From contig NZ_CP006664.1 of the NCBI RefSeq assembly GCF_000264765.2, positions 2,852,001 to 2,916,000 of the forward strand: a stretch of 64,000 nucleotides of DNA. Direction: 5' to 3'. The notes below the pieces were generated by a model. The model had not been told where the DNA came from, did not search any database, and saw only the letters and a program-made list of their open reading frames with translations. The position numbers were made by a program, and so were the translations under genes. Position 1 is the first letter of the stretch, and each line of letters opens with the position of its first letter. The DNA comes from Edwardsiella anguillarum ET080813. GTDB lineage: Bacteria; Pseudomonadota; Gammaproteobacteria; Enterobacterales; Enterobacteriaceae. This document shows positions 8,393-16,747 of the stretch, piece by piece.

Positions 8393-8932
8393 GGGTTGAT
8401 TCTCCGGTTGGGAGGAGGGAACAAAAGAAGCACTGAGGGCTGCAACGGCTTGCATACCCGTCAGGCCGGGGTCATTAGTCAGTGCAGCGACACGCACACC
8501 GATAATCTCGCCCGTATCCTCGTAGTACTGCAATACGGCGCTAAGATAGGCGTACTCCAGATTATCGATATGCTGGCGGGCGTTGGGTGTCCATTTAGGG
8601 CAAATGAAAACGCCTTGCCCTTCGCGCCACTCGATACCCTCGGGGCTAACCCAGCCTGCGGCCAGTGCCTGGATGCCTTTACTTTGGGTATGCAGGGTCT
8701 GGTGATCGTAATCAATCAGCAGCGGTTGTTTGAGAGCGGCTAGGCTGGCCCGGATACGGTTACAAGCCGCCGCGTCAACTAACCAGCCCTCGACGGGTTT
8801 CTCGGGGCGGCCATCGCGTGAACGCACCCGGCCTGCAGGTAGCAGCTGGCACCAGCCGTTTTCATCCGGTTTTACCAGGGCAGCACTCAGCGGGGCCAGG
8901 GCGATGTTATGGGAGCGTGATTTTGTTTTCAT
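7808..8932 (-). CDS. Prohead protease (Mu gpI-like) with C-terminal scaffold
   Basis: 374 residues. The N-terminal half (about residues 1-175) is the phage I-like protease, recognisable by LLIDYDHQTLHT, GIQALAAGWVS, FICPKWTPNA and the SAVLQYYEDTGEIIGVRVAALTNDPGL region. The C-terminal half is a helical Ala/Gln-rich scaffold. In Mu the protease cleaves the scaffold during head maturation. The gene precedes the capsid gene. Upstream, an unusual 676-base gap holds a plus-strand cargo gene. Confidence 0.92.
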   Translation of the reverse strand: MKTKSRSHNIALAPLSAALVKPDENGWCQLLPAGRVRSRDGRPEKPVEGWLVDAAACNRIRASLAALKQPLLIDYDHQTLHTQSKGIQALAAGWVSPEGIEWREGQGVFICPKWTPNARQHIDNLEYAYLSAVLQYYEDTGEIIGVRVAALTNDPGLTGMQAVAALSASFVPSSQPENQPMNEQLRQLLAALGVTVPESGDVTAEQGTAALSALMAMKAKSDAHDGLQTQVASLSAEVTTLKGTTPAQGSVDLTQYVPVETFNALRTQLAALSSEHGAQSITQVIDKAEQEGRIFKSEREYLSRLGGQIGVAALSAQLATRQPIPALTAMQTTTVPAASEAKKSTAALSAEDLQAANVLGKTPEEFLKLKEDAK

Positions 8933-9024
8933 TCCCCCATTGTCAGGGGGATGGCGAATCGGGTGGATTTACCTTATGCCACAGGGAATACCTGAGCACT
9001 AGATAAAAAATGGATAACTACCAG

Positions 9025-9055
9025 TTAATGGACTAAATTACTCATAATTTATAAT
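9025..9055 (+). promoter_or_regulatory. Possible sigma-70 promoter for the plus-strand cargo gene
   Basis: A perfect TATAAT lies at 9050-9055, with a weak -35 (TTAATG at 9025-9030, 19 bases away). It sits 22 bases upstream of the 9077 start, which has its own GGGAG ribosome site. This would let the gene be expressed from the lysogen, independent of late phage transcription. Confidence 0.45.
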
Positions 9056-9076
9056 CAGGAATAGGGAGTATTTTGC

Positions 9077-9430
9077 ATGGATTATAACACGCTACTTGGA
9101 ATTATTGGCGGTTTAGGTATTGGCACTATATTAAACTCTATAATGTCCAATTTTTTAGCAAAAAAAACAAAGCAGAAAGAACGTCTTTATGAGGAAAAAA
9201 AGAGTGCATATTTAGGGCTACTATCTGCTATTCATAAAGCTGCTGCGATGCCATCTGAGACGACAGCAAAAGAGTATGCTTTATGGCAAACACATTGCTC
9301 TTTATTTGGGTCCCCCGAAGTTGCTCTATTTGCTCAAAAAATGATCGATACGAACGATGGCCCTAGCACAAAAAGGCATGAGGCATTTGATGGGCTAATA
9401 CAAGCTATGAGATCTGATTTAGCTAAATAG
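9077..9430 (+). CDS. Small membrane protein, prophage cargo gene (moron), function unknown
   Basis: 117 residues. An N-terminal hydrophobic helix (about residues 5-28, Gly-rich LLGIIGGLGIGTIL) is followed by a basic stretch (AKKTKQKERLYEEKK) and a soluble helical tail, which suggests a single-pass inner membrane protein with a cytoplasmic domain. It lies on the strand opposite the late operon, between protease and gpG genes. It is far more AT-rich than its neighbours and has its own TATAAT and ribosome site. This is typical of lysogenic conversion or superinfection exclusion genes, but I do not recognise the family and do not assign a function. Confidence 0.75.
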   Translation: MDYNTLLGIIGGLGIGTILNSIMSNFLAKKTKQKERLYEEKKSAYLGLLSAIHKAAAMPSETTAKEYALWQTHCSLFGSPEVALFAQKMIDTNDGPSTKRHEAFDGLIQAMRSDLAK

Positions 9431-9484
9431 TCCATTTCGAAGATAGAATAAGTTGCCTTAACCATCGTAGAAACATTTAGTACA

Positions 9485-9504
9485 TTGGGGTGAGAGCGCC
9501 CCAA
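9485..9504 (+). terminator. Stem-loop after the plus-strand cargo gene
   Basis: TTGGGG and CCCCAA form a 6 bp stem with an 8-base loop, 55 bases beyond the cargo gene stop. No U tract follows, so termination is uncertain. The rest of 9431-9608 holds short CCCTTTCAAA repeats and no gene. Confidence 0.3.
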
Positions 9505-9608
9505 ACTAGCCTCTTATCGTAAGGTGGGTTTGATACCCCTTTCAAACCCCTTTCAAAAACGCCGTGACGCTTTCAAAAACTTTTCCTAGTACAACGACGG
9601 GGATACAG

Positions 9609-10088
9609 TCACTTATCGCCGCTAAGGGCCATTTGCGCGCGTTTTTGAATAGCGGCGATAATCTCCTGCTCGCCAGCGCTATCCAATCCCATATAGGGCC
9701 GTGCGGTGATTGCAGCTGGGCCGGGAGCCATACCCGGCTTTCCGCCCCATTGATGAATCGCGGCGTAGGGTTTGTTGGAGCCGATAATCGCCCAGTTTGG
9801 GCCATAATCGGTGGTGACGCTGCGGGCGAGATCGCCCTGTAGCGTGAGGATTTTACCCGGCAGATAGCCGTGCTCTTCTCGCCAACGTCGCCAGGGATCA
9901 GACCAGGCAGCCCAGCTTTGCCTCTCAGGACTCTGTTCCCGCTCAAATGCCTGCTCTGTCGATGAGAGTAAGGCCCCGGCAACAACACGGGTAATGCCTC
10001 GGCCATCATCGCCCATTTTTATGAGTGTCCGAAAGGCACGCTGCAGGCGCTTTTGGTCAATGACGACCGCGAGATTTAACGTGCTCAT
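9609..10088 (-). CDS. Virion morphogenesis protein (Mu gpG-like)
   Basis: 159 residues of the phage virion morphogenesis (gp31/G) family: an N-terminal helical segment (VVIDQKRLQRAFRTL), a Trp-rich middle (SWAAWSDPWRRWREEHGYLP), and the family core LTLQGDLARSVTT with NWAIIGSNKPYAAIHQWGG. In Mu, gpG is needed for head-tail joining. GGAGCAACC precedes the ATG at 10088. The gene is separated from the MuF gene by the tRNA-like element. Confidence 0.9.
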   Translation of the reverse strand: MSTLNLAVVIDQKRLQRAFRTLIKMGDDGRGITRVVAGALLSSTEQAFEREQSPERQSWAAWSDPWRRWREEHGYLPGKILTLQGDLARSVTTDYGPNWAIIGSNKPYAAIHQWGGKPGMAPGPAAITARPYMGLDSAGEQEIIAAIQKRAQMALSGDK

Positions 10089-10131
10089 GGTTGCTCCAAT
10101 CCCCGGTTAATGGTTAACTATTGACTGATAG

Positions 10132-10212
10132 GCCGATGTACGCTTAACCGGTAAAGTCGGTGCCGCGTTAGTCACGTGGGCATGTATGCAGGTTCGATCC
10201 CTGCCATCGGCC
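10132..10212 (+). tRNA. tRNA-like element (degenerate or atypical), antisense to the late operon
   Basis: An 81-base cloverleaf can be drawn. The acceptor stem GCCGATG (10132-10138) pairs with CATCGGC (10205-10211), followed by T8-A9 and a short D arm with GCTT/AAGT and a GG in the loop. The anticodon stem is CCGCG/CGTGG (10163-10167, 10175-10179) with a seven-base loop TTAGTCA. The T arm is perfect: GCAGG, TTCGATC, CCTGC (10188-10204). Oddities are C at position 37, an extended linker before the anticodon stem, an 8-base variable loop and no encoded CCA. If read this way the anticodon is AGT, which would be unusual. It fills the gap between MuF and gpG genes and ends exactly at the MuF stop codon, on the opposite strand. 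Confidence 0.55.
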
Positions 10213-11541
10213 TTAATTCAGACTCCCTTCCAATAGTTCAAGCCAGCCGCCGGCAATATCTCCTTGTAAGACCTGACTCTCGACCCGATAAGCATTGATC
10301 ACCACATCCAGTTGGTCGGGATGCTTCTTTATGCCAAAAGGTGCATTTACCACGACTTTGGCAAGGCCATCTCGGCTGGCCACAACGTACAGCAGATTGT
10401 TGTGACGTTTATCCCACAAAACCGCCTGAGGATGGGCTAACAGACGAGGGAGCAGCGCCAGATCGTCTTGTGATAACGCTACGCCGCTACGTTGGTGTTT
10501 ATCACTATCTATGTGCATCAGATTTTTTTCACTCATCGCCAGTAAGCGTGCCGGTGCCGTTCCGGTACGCACGGCCACAGCATCAGCGATGTGTTCACTC
10601 ATAAACCCCAGCGTCTGAATACCGTTACCCGCACGCCGGGTCTCGGCGACACGGCGCGCCCACAGTGAAAAGGCCAACTGGCGAGCCGGACTGTTGTTCA
10701 GGATTTGAACCACCTGCTGGCGTAACGCCGGATCTTGTACCTCAACCAGTTTACGAATGAGCGACTGATCTGTACCAAATGCCGCCGAGCCAGGATTATA
10801 TGACCAGCCCACATCCGGGGTCATTTTTACCCGGCCATTGTTAAAGGTAGTTGAGGCCGTTTTGAAAACTTCACCGGTGGTCTCATCAATACCCGCGTCC
10901 ACGTCTTGTGTATGCAGGTAGCTAGCCCCGTAGCTGACACGCAACCCTAATGCTTTTAGCCTGGCGGCAGACAATGCCCGAACCCGGCAACGACAGCGCC
11001 AACCGTTCGGGGGGTAATGCGTTTTCCAAAACGGATCATCATAGCGGAATACCAGTCCGTTTAAGGCAGCATGTGCCGGACGTGTCCGGCTGTCCAGTAC
11101 GGCCACATATTGCCAATAAGGATACAAATCCGCCGTATTTACCATTTGGGCGTAACGCCCGCTGTTATAGGCGGTACGGGTGTTCACGTCATAAATCAAG
11201 GCGAGGCGGCGGGCACTGCCCAATTGGATCTCGTTGGCATTACCCTGGCTATCCACAGCAATTTGCTTTCCCCACCATCCCAGCCGTTGCAGTCGCGGGG
11301 TCAGCGTCTTAATAAACTCATCGCGGGAAATCCCCTCACTGATCGCCCGATCTGTTTCCTCCCGGATAGACGTCAGCACATCCATTCTTACCGCTTTGGC
11401 CACGGTAAACATTCGGGCGTGTACATCAGCCAGTTGTTCGTACCAGTTCCAGGTGATGGCGTATCCTTTGGCGCGAAAATACGCCACGCTCTCCTTTGGC
11501 GGTAGGCGAGCGGCATAAGCCAGATCAATCGGTTGTGGCAT
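10213..11541 (-). CDS. Phage head morphogenesis protein (Mu gp30/F, MuF domain)
   Basis: The start at 11541 (MPQPIDLAYAARLPP) is chosen because GGGGGAGGCTTG precedes it; it gives about 442 residues. The MuF domain is recognisable in the middle: RLALIYDVNTRTAYNSGRY, YWQYVAVLDSRTRPAHAALNG and the WKTHYPPNGWRCRCRVRALS cysteine-containing end of the family. The C-terminal region probably carries a minor additional domain. MuF proteins sit near the portal inside the capsid and can be injected with DNA. Confidence 0.92.
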   Translation of the reverse strand: MPQPIDLAYAARLPPKESVAYFRAKGYAITWNWYEQLADVHARMFTVAKAVRMDVLTSIREETDRAISEGISRDEFIKTLTPRLQRLGWWGKQIAVDSQGNANEIQLGSARRLALIYDVNTRTAYNSGRYAQMVNTADLYPYWQYVAVLDSRTRPAHAALNGLVFRYDDPFWKTHYPPNGWRCRCRVRALSAARLKALGLRVSYGASYLHTQDVDAGIDETTGEVFKTASTTFNNGRVKMTPDVGWSYNPGSAAFGTDQSLIRKLVEVQDPALRQQVVQILNNSPARQLAFSLWARRVAETRRAGNGIQTLGFMSEHIADAVAVRTGTAPARLLAMSEKNLMHIDSDKHQRSGVALSQDDLALLPRLLAHPQAVLWDKRHNNLLYVVASRDGLAKVVVNAPFGIKKHPDQLDVVINAYRVESQVLQGDIAGGWLELLEGSLN

Positions 11542-13078
11542 CAAGCCTCCCCCAGACCTCGGCAGCAAAGACGGCACGGGTCAGCATGTCAATCAGGTCA
11601 TCATCATTCATCTGCGGATACAGCGCCGCCGCCTGTTGCATTGCCGCCTCCGGGCCATGCTGGCGGATAGCGGTAATCAGCGGGGCCAATACGGGATCGA
11701 TCGTGGCATTTAGCCCGGCAACATCCACATGCTCGGCCATGATATCCAACGCATCTTTAGCAGGCGGAGTCGGTACGGCGTCTTGTGCCGATAGCGGGGC
11801 CTGCGACGTGGGTAACGGTGTCGCCGCTGTGGCGGTAAATACCGGCTCATCATTCTGCGGTACAGGGATCCGCAGTTTGTCATGCAGCCAGGATACGGGG
11901 ATAGGCATCCCCACGGCCAGCTTAGGGATAGCGTCGGCAAACATGGACATATCTTCCGGCTCCATCGTATCGAACGTGAAGCGCGGTAGGCGTGTTGGAT
12001 CCAACGGTGAAGCGCTGTTAACCGCCAGCATGGGATAAATCAGATCACGGTTAAGGGTGGCAATCAGGTGGCGCAGGTCGGCATTACGAATATCTTTGCG
12101 CACCTCGTTATGCACCTCGCCCAACGCCCGGTTGCCGTTGGTATCGGTCTGACTGGTCAGCGTTGAGCCGAGGATTGCCTTAGAGATAGTCTTTTCGCCC
12201 CAGTTCATCATGGCGAGGAAAGGATCTGACTGGCCGTTCGCCGCCGTCGCAAAGTCCAGACTCATCCCCGCCGGGATAATCCCCCCGGCCCGGCGACCAA
12301 TATCCATTACTGCTCGCATCAAGGCTGCTTTTTGCTCTTTGCTGGCACCGCTGGGATATTTACCCACCTTCAACGGTAAGCCGTAAATCTCCAGAAACTC
12401 GGCAAAATCCCGCAGACTGTAATTTTTGAAAATGAACGGCCAGATAAGGGTGCGCACCAGTCCTTGCGTCCCGGCATAGCCGGTTTTGGATTTAGCCTGA
12501 TGACGTACCCAACCGAATGGCTGCAACGCCACACCCTGATAGCTGTCATCGCGCAGACGGATTTCGTGATAGTTATCCGGGTTGAGGCAAAAGAGTGCGG
12601 GATCGCGCCAATGAAGGGCGATCGGCCAACGCTGCTTTCCTAAGTATCCCCATTCGATTTCCTGCATCGAATAGCCTTTGAGGATCGCATCCGTGGCATC
12701 AAACAGCCCATCTTCAAACCAGGCGGCACTCTGCAAAAACTCACTCAACATTGCCGCATCTTTTTTCTCGGCGGCCAGAGCATTAGGCGGTGGCTCAATA
12801 CGCCACGCCACACTCTGGATAGCCAGACGGCGTTTGCTCAACTCCGCAAACAGGTGCGTGTCTTTTTCTTCAAGATCTGCGGCCAAATCTGCCTGCATGA
12901 TAAGATCGCCGCGTTCGGCAGCGCGCAGGCATAAAGCTGCCCGGTTAGGGGTGATCCCCGATGACGGATGCTCCGCCGCTCGGCTAGCAACCTGTGGCAG
13001 GTCTTCCCGCACAGATTGCATCTCCGGGTCAAAATCAAACGGCTGGCCGTTTATATCCAGAATTTTTCCCATTACCAA
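11525..13078 (-). CDS. Portal protein (Mu gp29, DUF935)
   Basis: 517 residues of the DUF935 family, the portal of Mu-like phages. Conserved stretches include ELSKRRLAIQSVAWRIEPP, ILKGYSMQEIEWGY, FIFKNYSLRDFAEFLEIYGLPL and GNRALGEVHNEVRKDI. It forms the dodecameric ring at the packaging vertex and works with the terminase encoded just upstream, whose stop overlaps this start by seven bases. Confidence 0.94.
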   Translation of the reverse strand: MVMGKILDINGQPFDFDPEMQSVREDLPQVASRAAEHPSSGITPNRAALCLRAAERGDLIMQADLAADLEEKDTHLFAELSKRRLAIQSVAWRIEPPPNALAAEKKDAAMLSEFLQSAAWFEDGLFDATDAILKGYSMQEIEWGYLGKQRWPIALHWRDPALFCLNPDNYHEIRLRDDSYQGVALQPFGWVRHQAKSKTGYAGTQGLVRTLIWPFIFKNYSLRDFAEFLEIYGLPLKVGKYPSGASKEQKAALMRAVMDIGRRAGGIIPAGMSLDFATAANGQSDPFLAMMNWGEKTISKAILGSTLTSQTDTNGNRALGEVHNEVRKDIRNADLRHLIATLNRDLIYPMLAVNSASPLDPTRLPRFTFDTMEPEDMSMFADAIPKLAVGMPIPVSWLHDKLRIPVPQNDEPVFTATAATPLPTSQAPLSAQDAVPTPPAKDALDIMAEHVDVAGLNATIDPVLAPLITAIRQHGPEAAMQQAAALYPQMNDDDLIDMLTRAVFAAEVWGRLDATTD

Positions 13079-14736
13079 CAGCCTCGCTCATAGTCGTGAT
13101 AGTCATCATTCAGATCGTCGGTGGCTTCCTCTAGGGCACGTGTTCGTGCCGGGAGCGCCTGACAGGCGTCATCATCCAGCACAAATCCCTCCATGTAGGC
13201 AGCACGGTTCGCCATACACAACGCGACCGCAAAGTCACCGTGACGGCGGGCACCACTCGTCTTGGCCTCGCTGTCTTTGGTGCGCCCTTTATCTATCTGC
13301 GGGATACCGTTAACCACCTTGATACTCTGCAAATCGTCCAGGGTGGTCTGATGACGGGCTACCGTGATGTTTTGCGCTTCAAACTCACCTTTGAGCTTCG
13401 GCATCCACTCGGCATACCAACGAGGCGAAAGCATGACGCAATCCACCATTTCCGGGCCAAAATGCAGGCGAGCCGCCTCGGCCAGATAACCGCCGTTGCC
13501 GGTGGCGTCAAACGCCGCCCCAATCAGGCGCGGCAGGCGGGTGAGAATAAACAGCATGATTTGCCGCTGCTGCTCATAAGTGACGCGCCGCAGCTCGACG
13601 CGAAAGCATTCACGCTTGGTCAGCAACGGAGTGATCGCCAGCGGAACAAAACAGGTAAGATCGCCCACGCGTGCAAAGTCCTCGCCGAAACTGTGCGTAT
13701 TGGCCGGGTCAAGAGCCTCCAATAGCGGGAGCAGGTTCAACTGGCACCAGTCATCGACGTCAGCTTCGCGCTGCACACTGCTCCACAGCTCAAAGTCATC
13801 AGGGGCCTCATAGCGCAAGATTGGGATATCCCGCGCCGGGGTCATCGCCGCCTCAATCAGTGGGCGGGACAGATAGGCTCCGCCGGATTTTTTCGGGATA
13901 CAGCCATACTCTTCGTCGGCATCCTCTTTGCAGGGCGCATTCTTATACAGGTCATCGCGCCATTTTTTCTCGGCTTCCAGCGACCACGGCTGATCCGTGA
14001 CGTAACAGATACGGCGGTATAATCCGTCATTGATGGCATCATCCAGCGTGATACGGTGAACGCTGTAATCCTTGCGCCCTTCGCGGGCATCCTGAATGTA
14101 CTGATTAAACAGATTATCGACGCCGTTATGGGTCGATATCAGGCGCACGCGAGCCCCCCACATGGTCAGCGCCATTGCGGCTTTTAACAGTTCATCGAGG
14201 GCTTCATGGAAACCGGCTTCGTCAATAACCACATCGCCCTGCAAGCCGCGTAGGTTGGACGGGCGGGATGATAGCGCCTGAATTTTGAATCCGCTGTTGG
14301 GAAAGCGGATCATGTAGGTGAGGATTTCCTCTTTTTTGTCGCTATCCCAGAAGGTCTGCTCCCAGACGTCCGCCTTGGCTAGCTGGTTAAAAGCGCGGGC
14401 AAACAGCGCACAAGCCGCGATGTATTCCAGCGCCATTTCTTGCTTTGAGCCGACATAAAATACGTTACGGCCCCTCCGGCGGCGGGGCTTGGCCGCCGTG
14501 ATCACATTGCGGCCCGCCTCGGCCCAGGTCAGGCCGGTACGGCGGGATTTCTCCGCAATGCAGATTTGGCTCTCATCATCAAACCAGCGCTGCTGATAGG
14601 CCAGAAAAACCGGCCCATTCTCAGGGTGGATCGCATTGATATCCGTCTGGATAGTGACGCCGAGCAGTTCGGCTTCTTCCTTCAGGTCAATAAGGCGCGG
14701 GGCCGTCAGCGCTTTAAGCGTTTTTTTTGACGTCAT
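13072..14736 (-). CDS. Terminase large subunit (Mu gp28-like)
   Basis: 554 residues. The N-terminal ATPase has an adapted Walker A region around residues 62-70 (EKSRRTGLT) and a Walker B DVVIDEAGFH at about 168-177, followed by the coupling segment ISTHNG. The C-terminal nuclease region includes AAFDATGNGGYLAEAA. It cuts and pumps DNA into the prohead in headful fashion. Its start follows the small-subunit stop by five bases. Confidence 0.94.
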   Translation of the reverse strand: MTSKKTLKALTAPRLIDLKEEAELLGVTIQTDINAIHPENGPVFLAYQQRWFDDESQICIAEKSRRTGLTWAEAGRNVITAAKPRRRRGRNVFYVGSKQEMALEYIAACALFARAFNQLAKADVWEQTFWDSDKKEEILTYMIRFPNSGFKIQALSSRPSNLRGLQGDVVIDEAGFHEALDELLKAAMALTMWGARVRLISTHNGVDNLFNQYIQDAREGRKDYSVHRITLDDAINDGLYRRICYVTDQPWSLEAEKKWRDDLYKNAPCKEDADEEYGCIPKKSGGAYLSRPLIEAAMTPARDIPILRYEAPDDFELWSSVQREADVDDWCQLNLLPLLEALDPANTHSFGEDFARVGDLTCFVPLAITPLLTKRECFRVELRRVTYEQQRQIMLFILTRLPRLIGAAFDATGNGGYLAEAARLHFGPEMVDCVMLSPRWYAEWMPKLKGEFEAQNITVARHQTTLDDLQSIKVVNGIPQIDKGRTKDSEAKTSGARRHGDFAVALCMANRAAYMEGFVLDDDACQALPARTRALEEATDDLNDDYHDYERGCW

Positions 14737-14741
14737 AGTGT

Positions 14742-15326
14742 TTACGCTTTCCCCAGCAGAACCATGCGGATCCGCTGCTCCAACGCCTCACTCATCCCAT
14801 CCTGTCCGCGTAACTCCTCGCTAACCGCGTTGGCAGCCTCTTCGGCATACGCCAGGCGAATTTCCTTTTCGCGCTTAAGGTTGACCATCGCCGTATTTTC
14901 CAGACGCTGTACGGCCAGCATGGCGTTTTTCAGCAGATCAACATCAATCTCTGATTCAGGATCATTGGCCTGTTTCATCTGTTTGCGCATGGCCTTAAAC
15001 AGCAAAGAGCGGCCCATCTCTAACACCAGTTTTGAGGTTTCGCCCGCAGGTTTATCGCCCAGTTCAGTCGTCAACGCTTTGGTCTGCTCGCGGAGTTCCC
15101 GCAGATCTTGCATCAACTGTTCATTCTCAGTTGCCAATCGGTTAAGGCCAGAACGGGACAACTTTTGTTCATCGGGTAAACCGGCATCCTCAATCAGTCG
15201 GTTTACTTCGGCCAAGATCTGCTGTTGGGTGATCTGCTTTTCACGCAGCATGTCAAACAGCGTCTTGCGAATAGCGTCAGGCAGGCGATCAATTTTGCTG
15301 GGGCGGCCACGCGTTTTCTTTTCCAT
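14742..15326 (-). CDS. Terminase small subunit-like protein (Mu gp27, DUF3486)
   Basis: 194 residues of the DUF3486 family. The basic N terminus (MEKKTRGRPSKIDRLP) is followed by a helix-turn-helix-like segment (ITQQQILAEVNRLIEDAG, LSRSGLNRLA) and a long alpha-helical region ending GMSEALEQRIRMVLLGKA. It should recognise phage end DNA and recruit the large subunit encoded next. Confidence 0.88.
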   Translation of the reverse strand: MEKKTRGRPSKIDRLPDAIRKTLFDMLREKQITQQQILAEVNRLIEDAGLPDEQKLSRSGLNRLATENEQLMQDLRELREQTKALTTELGDKPAGETSKLVLEMGRSLLFKAMRKQMKQANDPESEIDVDLLKNAMLAVQRLENTAMVNLKREKEIRLAYAEEAANAVSEELRGQDGMSEALEQRIRMVLLGKA

Positions 15327-15336
15327 GTGGCCTCCC

Positions 15337-15627
15337 TTATCGAGCGCGGGGCTTTTTTACACCCGGCACAACGACACGCCCCTCAGAGGCATCCTGTCCG
15401 CGAGCTGTCAGGTGTGCGACGTAATAGCCATTTGAAAGGGTTTCAATGCGGACTAATCCCTGCTCAGAAAGCCAGTGGATCAAGGTGCGTACCTTGTCGC
15501 GGGAAATGTTGTGGCCGTAAGCATCAAGGCAATCCTGTAAAACGGACTCGCCTAACTCCAGACCCCCCTCGGCCAGAGATCGCAGAATAACCAGGCGCTG
15601 ATCCTGCGTCAGAATATCATCAAGCAT
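15337..15627 (-). CDS. Mu gp26-like winged-helix protein (VpaChn25_0724 family)
   Basis: 96 residues. The pattern DDILTQDQRLVILRSLAEGG, then LQDCLDAYGHNISRDKVRTL and a wing-like LVRIETLSNGYYVAHLTARGQD, matches a small family always found next to gp27 in Mu-like phages. A winged helix fold suggests DNA binding in packaging or regulation, but no function is established. Its ATG overlaps the upstream stop by one base (TAATG). Confidence 0.82.
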   Translation of the reverse strand: MLDDILTQDQRLVILRSLAEGGLELGESVLQDCLDAYGHNISRDKVRTLIHWLSEQGLVRIETLSNGYYVAHLTARGQDASEGRVVVPGVKKPRAR

Positions 15628-15929
15628 TACTCACTCCGGTTGATGGTTTTTTCCAGCATCAGCTGGTTTTGATGGGATACTGCCCGCAGCGCGGCGTTGG
15701 TCTCTTTCAGATCGCCACGCAGTTCATACATTTCTTCTTTCAGGGCGTTAAACTCGGCCTGTGATGGCAAGTTGCCCTGCTGGGTTTCGATACTGCGCAG
15801 TCGCTCATCCAGCTTGCCAACGGCCTCTACGGTGGCGAACGAGCGGCGTAACACAAACAGTGCGACGGCATATACGGTGCTAATAATTGACAGCCCCTGT
15901 CCCCAGTAGTCTTTGAGAAACTCAAACAC
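15627..15929 (-). CDS. DUF2730 membrane-anchored protein (Mu gp25-like)
   Basis: The start is GTG at 15929 because GGGAGGTTCGGC precedes it; the upstream in-frame ATG lies deep inside the zinc-finger gene. The 100-residue product has one hydrophobic helix (LSIISTVYAVALFVL), then a coiled coil (VGKLDERLRSIETQQGNL through ELRGDLKETNAALRAV). The N-terminal membrane helix is short, so a role in lysis timing is possible, but the family function is unknown. Confidence 0.8.
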   Translation of the reverse strand: MFEFLKDYWGQGLSIISTVYAVALFVLRRSFATVEAVGKLDERLRSIETQQGNLPSQAEFNALKEEMYELRGDLKETNAALRAVSHQNQLMLEKTINRSE

Positions 15930-16137
15930 GCCGAACCTCCCGTAAACGCTGGCAATCAATACAGCACACCGCCGTTGGGACGATGGCGAGCCGCTGAACA
16001 GGAATAAGCTGGCCACAGTCCTCACATTCACGGCAAGCCGTCACGGGTAAGGCCGGGTGGGCCTTGCGGAGTTGGGCCGCTAAACTCTCCGCCTGAAAGC
16101 GCGCTTCAATTTCGGCAGCGCGGTCAAAATCATCCAT
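15922..16137 (-). CDS. DksA/TraR-type C4 zinc finger protein
   Basis: 71 residues. An N-terminal acidic helix (DDFDRAAEIEARFQAESLAAQLR) precedes a C4 zinc finger: CEDCG then CCIDC, spaced as in the DksA/TraR C-terminal module. Short phage and plasmid TraR-like proteins bind the secondary channel of RNA polymerase and mimic DksA with ppGpp. Whether this one does so is inferred from the family. It overlaps the DUF2730 start by eight bases. Confidence 0.85.
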   Translation of the reverse strand: MDDFDRAAEIEARFQAESLAAQLRKAHPALPVTACRECEDCGQLIPVQRLAIVPTAVCCIDCQRLREVRRV

Positions 16138-16139
16138 CG

Positions 16140-16406
16140 CTATTTTTTGCTCATTGGGTGCCGCGAAAGCTCTATCTGACGGATCCCGGCTTTATCGGCA
16201 TTGCAGTTTTTAATCACGGCCAGCAGTTGCAGGTTGTAATCCACACTGGCCCCGTAGGTGAATGGCTCTGGCGGCATTGGCGCGAGACAATCCGCCAACA
16301 ACTCGTCAGGGATGGGGACGGGCGGCACCGGTACGTATTGCACGCGCGGCGTCCCGCACGCGGTCAGCGCCACGCTGAGGCACAAGGGCAGCAGCCGGGG
16401 CATCAT
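16140..16406 (-). CDS. Outer-membrane spanin (Rz1-like lipoprotein)
   Basis: Starting at 16406 the product is 88 residues: a short signal peptide MMPRLLPLCLSVALTAC with lipobox LTAC, then a Pro-rich segment (VQYVPVPPVPIP) typical of Rz1. The reading frame begins inside the Rz gene in a different phase and runs past it, the classic overlapping spanin arrangement. It should sit in the outer membrane and meet Rz across the periplasm to fuse the membranes at lysis. Confidence 0.85.
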   Translation of the reverse strand: MMPRLLPLCLSVALTACGTPRVQYVPVPPVPIPDELLADCLAPMPPEPFTYGASVDYNLQLLAVIKNCNADKAGIRQIELSRHPMSKK

Positions 16407-16683
16407 TCGCCAGGGCTTCGCGCACATCTTGCCGGATGACGTCCATCTCTTGCTGGTTTTGTTTTTTCTCATCCCGTACTGCCTTGGAAACCGTGTTAAA
16501 CAGCGTCATGGCCCGTTGCTGGTTTTGTAGAATAAAACGCGCCTCGTCGCGCTCTCGCCTCAGTAACGCGTTGTCTTCCTGCAAGGTGCCATTGTCGTGA
16601 TAAAGAAAGGCAACAGCGGCCCCCAGACAGGCGATCACCGCAAACATAAACAGCGTTGCCGCATTCGCTTTTAGCCAAGCCAC
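16306..16683 (-). CDS. Inner-membrane spanin (Rz-like)
   Basis: GTG at 16683 is preferred because it follows a G-rich ribosome site; upstream ATGs fall within the endolysin gene. The 125-residue product has one N-terminal membrane helix (ATLFMFAVIACLGAAVAFL) and a long periplasmic coiled coil (NGTLQEDNALLRRERDEAR onward). Together with the overlapping Rz1-like lipoprotein it forms the spanin pair that completes lysis. Confidence 0.82.
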   Translation of the reverse strand: MAWLKANAATLFMFAVIACLGAAVAFLYHDNGTLQEDNALLRRERDEARFILQNQQRAMTLFNTVSKAVRDEKKQNQQEMDVIRQDVREALANDAPAAALVPQRGADRVRDAARAIRTGAARPHP

Positions 16684-16747
16684 AAGACCCCCCGCAGAAC
16701 CAGAACAAATACCAGCAACCCCAGCGTAACCACTCGCCAATATTGGC

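Noticed and set aside
9541-9595. CCCTTTCAAA repeats as a phage end or origin
   Set aside because: Copies are short and irregular, lie well inside the structural genes, and nothing else supports a functional site.
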